The notes beneath the pieces were generated by a model, which was given only the letters and a program-made list of their open reading frames with translations, was not told where the DNA came from and searched no databases. The position numbers and the translations under genes are program-made. Shown piece after piece: positions 54,149 to 62,000 of a DNA stretch of 62,000 nt. This stretch comes from Neocallimastix lanati (nom. inval.) (lineage: Eukaryota > Neocallimastigomycota > Neocallimastigomycetes > Neocallimastigales > Neocallimastigaceae), in assembly GCA_016946835.1 (NCBI GenBank), contig JACVTC010000135.1:167501-229500 (forward strand), written 5' to 3'. Every line of letters starts with the position of its first letter. The stretch's first letter is position 1.

Positions 54149-55272
54149 CAATGATACGGGCTGGGGTTGAAACACTAAGATATTCAAAACAAAAAAATAA
54201 ATATTAACTCATAACTATAAAAATAAATTTGGAAACAAGAAAAAAATTAAATTTTAAAATATTCTTTATTTAAATTTAAAATTAAAATTATTTGTTCCAA
54301 GTATTAAAAAGAAAGAAATTTATTCTTCTTTTTATACTTTTATTTTAATACATTTTATTTATTATTAATATATTCTTTATAAAAAAATCTATTATAACTA
54401 TTTTATTTTAATTTTTAACTATTATTTTAAATTATTTTTTAAAAAAAAATAACATTTATTAAATTAAAATATAAAAAAATTAATTTAGAGATTGTATCAC
54501 GAAGGGCATTCCGGGCGGTAGCTTCTTCTTGATATTGTTTTTCGGAGAGAGAATTATACAGAATTGATATTTTCTGTATTTTAGATCATTTTTATTATTG
54601 AAATTCTTCTGTATTTTAGTTCATTTTATTTTAATAAAGATTTAATTTATTTTTGATTTTTGTTTTATTTTTAGTTTATTTCAAAGGTTTAGAAAATATT
54701 ATACAGAAACTTATAATTCTGTATTTTATATCAAATATTTATTGAAATAGGTTTTTATTATTCTTAATATAAAAATAAGAATTAGTAATGATTTAAATTA
54801 TATATAATTTTTAATAAGAATATTTAGTAATAATTTTTATTATATTTAATATTAATAAAAGATTTTTTTATTAGAATATTTAATAATAATTTTTATTATA
54901 TTTGATATTAATTAAAGATTTTAATAAGAATATTTAATAATAATTTTTATTAGATTTGATATTAATAAAAGATTTTAATAAGAATAATTTTTATTAGATT
55001 TGATATTAATAAAAATTTAATAATAATTTTTATTATATTTAATGAAAATTATTTTTTACATTACTTTTATCAAATAATTTTAATTAATAAAGTTAACCAT
55101 AAATAAATTTTTGTTAAACCAAATTATTTTAAATATATTATTTATTATTACTTAATGTCTATATAGCATAATACTATATAGTTATATCAACCTAGTAAAT
55201 CTTTTTTAATAAAACATATTATATTATTTAAATATAAAATATAAATTATATTAAAATCTTAACACCTGACAA
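54149..55272. other. AT-rich remnant downstream of LTR Z2, no gene
   Basis: Contains the possible primer site at 54152 and a second GC-rich patch (TATCACGAAGGGCATTCCGG from 54496). Between 54780 and 55030 the motif AATAAGAATATTTAATAATAATTTTTATTA recurs in pieces four times. No coding sequence remains. Confidence 0.5.
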
Positions 55273-56316
55273 TGTTAAATTTTTTTGTTAGTTAAGGTTA
55301 TGAGAAAGGTTATGGATTGAGTTTTGTAAAGATTCTCAAAATTTTGAGTTAAATTAGTCAGGTCAAGATGTTTATTAATAATTATAACAATTAATTATAT
55401 TAAATAATTATTAACACACATAAAGTTTTATAATTAAGAATTCAATCTTTAAGATTTATGTTTTATTAGAACTTTATTTAAAATATATTTTAATGATAAA
55501 TTTTACTAAGATTAATATAAAGAATTATTATTGTTATGATTAATTCATTAACTTTTTGTTAATAGGTTAAAAGGTTACTAATTAATAATCTTACATAGAT
55601 TTCAAAGGATGGAATTTCAATTCCTTTTTATACTAAACTAAACTAATATTTAACAATATAAATAATTAATACATTTTAATCTTAATATATTTATATATGT
55701 ATATAAACTATATAAAATATAATAATAAAATAATATTGATAAGAATCTTTTAATATAATAACTATATAATTATTCATAAAACAATTTAATAATAAAACTA
55801 ATTAATAATAAGAAAATATAAAAAAAAATAAATTAAAATAAATTAAAATACTAAACTAATTAAAAATTCTCTTTTGAAAATCTTTAGAACTATAAAGAAT
55901 TCCTTAGAATCTTTTAGAAAATTATTGAATAAAAACATATAATGATAAAATATATAAAACTTATAAACTTATTTAAAATATTATAAAACTATTACTAATT
56001 ACTAATTCTGTATTTTTAATTATTAATGTATGTTAATAAAATTTAATAATATAATTTTAAGTTAATAGATTTTATCTATATAAATTTCTATAAAATAATT
56101 TAGGGTCTTATTTATAATAATTAAATTATTTTTTTTATTTAAATTATCTTTAAAGTCTAATAACTCGTCTCCTGGTTCTCCAATAAGGTTGAAATTAACA
56201 TATGTTGTAATTCTCGACCGTAGCTTTCTAATAAATATTCTAATGAATATAATTTTATATTATCAATAGTATATTCTTATCTTATATTAATATTTTATTA
56301 TTATATTTTTATGTTG
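55273..56316 (+). repeat. Family W LTR copy 2, cut by copia F
   Basis: Matches 51865-52760 in order (GTCAGGTCAAGATGTTT, AATTCTCTTT-GAAAATCTTTAGAA, GACCGTAGCTTTC). The last 250 bases of the LTR are missing; the copia F LTR begins instead at 56317. Confidence 0.82.
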
Positions 56317-57036
56317 TGTAACATCTATCTATGTGTAATGAATCCGTCAATAAAAACAGATTATAACAATAAAAAACACTACAATTTAAACAAATAAAAT
56401 GAAAGTAATTTCTTTTATTAATAAATTCTTTTATTAATTATAAACTTCTCTTATGTTATTAACTGTAAAATAGTAAATAATTAATACATCGATTTAATTA
56501 AGAAAAATTAAACATATTTATATTTTTTCTTATTACATTATTAATATATGATGTTATTTAATAATATATATAAAACTATTTATTTATAAACAAAAGATTT
56601 TTTAATTAATAATTTTTATTATTTATTAATTTACTAAAACTAAAATTAATTTTTTAAACTCTTTATTTTATTTATTATTTTAATACTTAAAATAATTTTA
56701 ATTATATATTTAATATTGAAAAACTATTTTTATAAATATTGACTATTTAAGATTATTCCAAAATTAATATTTAACTATTTAAAACTAAACTAAGTTAACT
56801 AAACTAATTAAAAAATATTTTCAATTTAAAAAAATAATTAAATTTTATTTCAATAAATTTTATATTATATTAATTCATAGAATAATCACATGATTAAAGA
56901 TATAATTTTTATTATAAAAATTAATTATTTTTATTATCTTAAAAAAGTGAGTTCTTAACATTAATAAAAAAATTTATGAATTAAATAAATACAAAAATAA
57001 ATAAAGTTTATTATAAAAACACATATAAATTTCTCA
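56317..57036 (+). repeat. 5' LTR of copia F
   Basis: About 720 bases from TGTAACATC to TTTCTCA. It resembles the solo LTR at 16104-16873 in the same orientation. The left edge is inferred from that alignment. Confidence 0.75.
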
Positions 57037-57060
57037 GATTAAGAGTCTCAGTTAGCTCTT
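57037..57060 (+). promoter_or_regulatory. Primer binding site of copia F, tRNA-Lys(CUU) 5' half
   Basis: GATTAAGAGTCTCAG then TTAGCTCTT directly follows the LTR. The complement reads AGAGC (end of D-stem), a short gap, then CTGAGACTCTTAATC, the tRNA-Lys(CUU) anticodon arm. Confidence 0.82.
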
Positions 57061-57106
57061 ATTTATAAAAATATATCCGTTATTTAAAACCTCCTTTCTT
57101 ATCAAA

Positions 57107-58145
57107 ATGAATACTTCTAATAATATAGATTCCTCTTCAACTCCAAGAGAGATATTAAATGAGGACAATTTGATATTTGGGGGTACGAATTGAGAACAAA
57201 TCTTGAAATAAGTCATATAGACAAATACATCCAATTCGACGCCGACAAAGAATTAAATGAACTATATGATAAACTTAAATCTAAAAAAGAAGATAAGAAG
57301 AATAATGAAAACTCAATTTCTCTTACTAAAGAAAAGGACAGTAGAGCTCGCCAACAAATTTTATGCTTGGTTTCCAAAGAAACCAAGGCCATGTTGATAG
57401 GCCTTCGCTTAAAATCAGCCTACGACATGTATAAATATCTGGAAAACGAATACAATATTATAAATAACAACAAGGTTCCAGATCTATATGACCGCTTAAA
57501 AAATTTAAGAGCCAAAACGGACAAAGAAGTCATTAAATTTACAACGGAATTCGAACATCTTTGTAATCTACTCCAAGAATTAGGAAAAAAAATAGACGAA
57601 GATGAAAAATTCAAATTACTCCTGAAGGGACTCCCAGGAGAATATAAAAACTACGTTAAATTTAATTATAAAGACAATCTCCAAAAGATTGCTAATGAAA
57701 TCAGAACCATAGCCAAAAGAACTATAAACGCAGAAGACCTAAAACCAGTGGAAGAAATTTCATTTATAAAAAATGCGAGTCATAATCATTCCCAAAATAG
57801 TTCTAGAAATAATAACTATCACAATAATTATAACAACAACAACAACAATAATTATAATAATAATTACAACAATAATAACCGGAGAATAAGAAACCAGAAA
57901 AACAATAAAATTAACAGAAACAAAACCAAAAGAAATAACGAAAGGTACTGTTCAATCTGTGACAAACATGACCATTTTACTAGAAATTGCTACTTTAACG
58001 CAAGGAACCCTAATAATAAAATTAAAGAAATAGCAAGAAAGTTCAGCAACATTAATCTAGCCAAAGATACAATCAACAACTTTGAAATCATTGATGCCCT
58101 CAGTGATTATGAAGAATCTCAAGAAACCCATGAGAAGAATATCTG
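57107..58145 (+). pseudogene. Copia F Gag
   Basis: ATG 57107 opens MNTSNNIDSSSTPREILNEDN. One missing T near 57165 shifts the frame, after which it runs as DIWGYELRTNLEISHIDKYIQ and openly to 58145. The domain is UBN2-type copia Gag (AMLIGLRLKSAYDMYKYLENEYN, LYDRLKNLRAKTDKEVIKFTTEFEHLCNLL, LLKGLPGEYKNYV). An Asn/His/Tyr-rich stretch precedes the knuckle YCSICDKHDHFTRNCYF (CX2CX4HX4C). It ends at TGA 58143-58145. One frameshift only; otherwise complete. Confidence 0.9.
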
Positions 58146-58329
58146 ACTAGATGGAGAAAATCCATATGACATGTCTCCTGAACTACCAATGAACAACCCC
58201 CATAAACCAAATGATTTAATAATCAATTATTTAAGGGACTATAACAAACCTAAAACAAATCCAATCAACTATAATATTTCAAATGAATCAATTTATGATT
58301 AACATAAATCAAATATATCAAATAATTTT

Positions 58330-58704
58330 ATGGAATCACGTGATACAATAATCAATAACATAGAAAATAATAATAATCTAGAATTAAACCTTATTGGTAA
58401 CAACAAATTAGTAAAACCTCATGATAGTCCACTCCCACCTATGATTTCAAGCATAATTACAAATGATCTAAATAGAAAAACTATATATGAATTCATTAAC
58501 AATCATAAATATCATCCAAATTATAATAATGCTTATGTAATATCCATAGATTCTGGAGCATCTTCAAATATCACGGGATCGCTTAAAAATCTATGTAATG
58601 TTAGAGATTATCATACTAATATGATACTACCAACAAAGGAAAAAGAAATAGTACGAGTTTCAAAAATGGAGATCTTACGGGATACATCAATAATTTTTAC
58701 TTAA
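58330..58704 (+). pseudogene. Copia F protease
   Basis: NAYVISIDSGASSNITGSLKNLCNVRDYHT carries the catalytic DSGA of copia protease. The rest (ILPTKEKEIVRVSKMEILRDTSIIF) corresponds to the flap and stops early by frameshift. The region 58146-58329 has in-frame stops and would be the Gag-protease spacer. Confidence 0.85.
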
Positions 58705-58939
58705 TAATAAAAAAGTATTATATTCAGAAGATATTAATGAAAATAAAACATTAATATCATTTAATGATCTTAAAAGACAATACTTAGCTGATGTTATCAT
58801 TATTGATAACAATGCATACTTTAAATTAGCAAAATTAAATGGTCAACTTTTATGTATAGAAAAAGAAAACTCAATTAAATTTTGTAATATTTATGAAAAT
58901 AGTAAACAAGGAAATCATAAAACAATATATAGTTTACAA

Positions 58940-59760
58940 AGTAAAAATTTAGACCAATACTCCTTAAGTATATGACATAAAAGACTATGCCATTTCTATA
59001 ATAATAATCTTATTAAATTATTAAATGGCAATACTATTAACAACACTCTCTGTAATGGCTGTAAAATATCAAAGCTGAAGAAAGAACCTTTCAGAAAAAC
59101 CTTAAATGCATGAAGCACAAGGCTGTTGGAACTAATTCATTCGGACATTATTGGACCTCTTAAAGAATCAAAGAATAATTTCAAATACATTTTAACTTTC
59201 CTTGATGACTTCACAAGAAAAAGTTGGATATATCTACTGAAAAGAAAATCGGAAGTTCCAGAAATTTTTGAAAATTTTATACGTATGGTAACAAACGAAT
59301 CAAATTTAACAATAACCAAAATACAAAGTGACAATGGAAATGAATATACTTCAAGGAAATTCATAGATATTTGTAACAAATCAGGTATACAAAGAAATCT
59401 TATCGTTTCAAGAAACCCACAAAGCAATGGAAGAGCTGAAAGATTAAATGGAACAATAATAAATGCTACAAAAGCATTATTAAATCAAGCAAAGTTAAGC
59501 TACCATTTCTGGGAAGATGCTGTAATAACCGCAGTAAAAATATACAACATGACTCCAAGAACTGAAATAAAATTCAAAATTCCTGTGAATTATACTACCA
59601 TAAAGAAGTGAACATTGACAATCTTCGTGTTTTCGGATCCAAAGCATACTACTATATAGATGCTTATCTTAAAAATTCAAAATTTGATAATAACACATTT
59701 CCTGGAATTTTCTTAGGGTATGATGATCTCCAGGATATGTTATTTTTGGAACTAATGATT
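58940..59760 (+). pseudogene. Copia F integrase
   Basis: Pre-integrase zinc region: LSI-stop-HKRLCHFYNNNLIKLL ... LCNGCKISKLKKEPF. TGA at 58973-58975 stands for the usual Trp of LWH. The core has all three catalytic residues: LELIHSDIIGPLKES (Asp), ITKIQSDNGNEYTSRKF (Asp), NPQSNGRAERLNGTIINATKALL (Glu). The tail FWEDAVITAVKIYN and (next frame) NIDNLRVFGSKAYYYIDAYLKN-KFDNNTFPGIFLGY completes it. The core 59126-59611 is unbroken, with a stop at 59609 and a frame change at the tail. Confidence 0.92.
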
Positions 59761-59879
59761 ACAAAACTCATATTGTTCGTGATGCCGTATTCGAAGAAGA
59801 TATCTCTGGAAACTTTAATTTTAATAACAAAACAAATTATAAAGAAAATTACATACCTGAAGAACTTAACACAAAAGAA

Positions 59880-60765
59880 GATGATGACAAAGATTTAGAA
59901 AATGAATTAAATGAAAATAATTCAAATTTTCATCACCAAAGTAACAACAATCAAAATGTACTTCAACAAAATTTCAATAATAATAATACTTCAAGTTTCA
60001 ACAACAGTAACTATACAAGTGAAGATTCTCATGAGAATCCTCAAAACAATGATAATAATAACTCATCAAATAATAATAAAATTAACAACGACACTTATGA
60101 ATCAAATATTTCTAACAATAATTCAAATAATATTTTAGATAATAACTCAAACAATATTTCAAATAATAACTTAAACAATATTTCAACTCAAACAATATTT
60201 CTAATAAGAATTCAAATAATTCAATAATTAAATCAAATATTTCAAATCACAATTTAACGAATAATTTAAATAAAATAAAATATATATTTAACAGTAACTC
60301 AAATATTGTCAATAAAATAAAATCAGATATTAAGCAATATAAATTAAAGCAAAATGATATCATTAATAATTACAAAAATAATAAATTTAATGATAATAAA
60401 ATTGTTAATACACAATTAAAACAAGCAACAAAAAATTTAAAAGATTTTATTAAAAATAAATATAGCAATGAAGAACTTTTATCAGAAATTTACAAAAATA
60501 TAAAATCAAATATATTTTCAAATAATTATAATAACTCCTCAATAAATAATTTCAATACAAATAATAATTTAAAATCAATAAATAATTCTAATATTCCAAT
60601 TAATTATCAAAATAATTCAAAGAATGTATCAAATGCACCACAGTTAAATAAAAATAATAAAAAGATAATTATTAAAGTTCAAGCTACAAATTTCAATAAT
60701 TCATATACGCCTCAAAACTAATCAAAATAGGAATATTAAAAATCAAGGCACAATTAATACCTCAA
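59880..60765 (+). other. Asn-rich integrase-RT linker of copia F
   Basis: About 290 codons in which AAT/AAC, Ser and Ile dominate, with several frame changes. It ends NNSKNVSNAPQLNKNNKKIIIKVQATNFNNSYTPQN and a stop. The RT motif expected next (NEW...) is not present. Confidence 0.75.
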
Positions 60766-60784
60766 AATTTTTGAAAAAAGAAGA

Positions 60785-60893
60785 AAATGAGACGACAACT
60801 CGCTGAACCGATCCGGTGTCCTCGGTATCGTTGTTGCAGTCGCTTCACAGCTCGACCAGCAAGCCATTTTGGGGAACCTCAGTGTAATTAATA
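60785..60893. other. GC-rich patch of unknown origin
   Basis: About 105 bases of mixed composition (ACTCGCTGAACCGATCCGGT ... CCATTTTGGGGAACCTCAG) stand out from A/T-rich DNA. One plus-strand frame reads DDNSLNRSGVLGIVVAVASQ and on to LSVIN, protein-like but unrecognised. It replaces the expected copia F reverse transcriptase. TGTAATTAATAC follows, which could be an LTR start after a weak purine tract (TTTTGGGGAA). Origin unknown. Confidence 0.4.
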
Positions 60894-61880
60894 CAGAATG
60901 AACATATAATACTAATTGTGCTAGAATAATATAAATTATTCTAACCTTATAGATTATTCTATTCTATATAATTGGAACTTTCCATTATTCTTCAAATATT
61001 ACTAAATAGAAATCTTAAGTTAATAAATCACCAATTAACTTATAATTCCTTTTTGAATTATCGATCCGATTCCATTATAATGTATTAAAAATCTTTAGCC
61101 AAGAATATTGTCCTTGCCCACTTAATATATTATTATTATGTTTCTTTTGTAATATGTTATATTGAAAATAATCAAATCTATTTAATTAGTTATTAAAATT
61201 TTCATAATCAATTTAAATTTATTTTTAATTACTAAATTTAACTAAACCACAATTAAAATATTCTGTATAATCTCTTTATTTTTATTTTATATATATTAAT
61301 ATTAAACTATTATTAAATAATTAATAATTCAATAATATAGAACTAATATTTATAACAATAATATTATTAACTAAAATAATAATTCAATTTCAATTTAAAT
61401 GTTTTATTTATTAAAATAATTAGTAATTAGTTTATTAAGAAATAGTTAGGCTTTACAAATTTTAATTTGATAAAAAAATATAAATACATGTAATTTTTAG
61501 TGAAATAAAATATAATCAATAACTTTCTTTTTATTAAATAAATAATTATAATATTATTATTTTTCTTTTATAAATTTAAATAAATAAATAAATAAATATT
61601 GATTTTAAAACAAAATTATTTTTATTGTAATTTTATTATTTGTGTTAATTATTATTATATTCCTAAAACTATATGAACCATACCATAATAATGTTACGGA
61701 ACAAATAAAATAATTAAAATTATATATAATTATTAAAGATTAAAAATTATTAATATTAGTGGAATTAAATAATAAATATTAAAATATTAAAATAATTATA
61801 AATTTAGTTATAATAAATTAGAAAATGTATTAATTATTATTTTTATTTAATATTGTAATACTTAATAATATTTTAATAGT
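60894..61880. other. AT-rich DNA, no gene
   Basis: No open frame and no similarity to other parts of the window recognised. Confidence 0.6.
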
Positions 61881-61884
61881 TTAT

Positions 61885-61978
61885 TATATTTTATTATTAA
61901 ATTTTTATTATTAAATTTTTATTATTAAATTTTTATTATTAAATTTTTATTATTAAATTTTTATTATTAAATTTTTAT
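61885..61978. repeat. 14-bp tandem repeat (AAATTTTTATTATT)n
   Basis: Six to seven near-perfect copies at the end of the window. Confidence 0.93.
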
Positions 61979-62000
61979 TCTAATCCAATCAAATAACTAT

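Larger units (their letters stand above)
56317..60790 (+). mobile_element. Ty1/copia element (F), truncated before reverse transcriptase
   Basis: Plus-strand order: 5' LTR (56317-57036), tRNA-Lys half primer site (57037), Gag with knuckle, protease, integrase, Asn-rich linker. Reverse transcriptase, RNase H and 3' LTR are absent. At about 60790 the sequence switches to an unrelated GC-rich patch. Confidence 0.88.

Noticed and set aside
4173-58975. TGA read as Trp (27166, 58973, about 31301, perhaps 4173)
   Set aside because: Several broken genes have TGA where relatives have Trp, which could suggest a changed genetic code. But copia B and the same broken genes use TGG for Trp throughout, TAA/TAG stops also interrupt the frames, and one TGA (39490) replaces Arg. 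Ordinary G-to-A decay is the simpler reading.
60894-62000. 3' LTR of copia F
   Set aside because: I compared this stretch with 56317-57036 and saw no matching blocks, so the element is truncated, not merely interrupted.

Overview
The window is a host-gene-free, extremely AT-rich stretch of eukaryotic nuclear DNA. It consists of long (TAA)n, (TTA)n and (TTTTA)n arrays plus nested, mostly decayed transposable elements. All recognisable proteins come from Ty1/copia elements, Ty3/gypsy elements or a FLYWCH/MULE (Mutator-like) transposon. I found no complete tRNA or rRNA gene, CRISPR array or ordinary cellular gene. The extreme AT bias, asparagine-rich proteins, abundant microsatellites and FLYWCH-MULE elements fit an AT-rich early-diverging fungus, an anaerobic gut fungus (Neocallimastigomycota) being my best guess. 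This is an inference; another AT-rich lineage cannot be excluded.

Layout. 1-8.5 kb: microsatellites and a MULE (1339-6661) with a broken transposase. Nested in the MULE is a 928-bp miniature copia element (TRIM) with two identical LTRs. 8.9-14.3 kb: a decayed gypsy element on the minus strand and the tail of a relative. 14.3-17.3 kb: a broken copia element carrying a clean solo LTR. 17.5-19.1 kb: (TTA)n arrays with higher-order structure. 19.3-25.9 kb: a young full-length copia element (identical LTRs, TSD ACTTT) with an array of hairpin-forming 37-bp repeats in its leader. 26.4-31.9 kb: two decayed copia elements and a MULE fragment. 33.2-56.3 kb: a nest of LTR elements, including a chromodomain gypsy (37111-43976) inserted into a solo LTR, and several solo LTRs with intact target duplications and paralogous empty sites. 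56.3-60.8 kb: a copia element truncated before reverse transcriptase, ending at an isolated GC-rich patch. 60.9-62 kb: AT-rich DNA.

How it works together. The copia elements appear to share one priming system. At four LTR/internal junctions the sequence GATTAAGAGTCTCA or a one-base variant occurs. It is complementary to the anticodon arm of tRNA-Lys(CUU), and in two elements the match runs on into the D-arm. This suggests priming by a 5' tRNA-Lys half. One gypsy element instead has a conventional primer site complementary to a tRNA 3' CCA end. Most elements are dead (stops, frameshifts, deletions), but several show recent movement through near-identical LTRs or exact target duplications.
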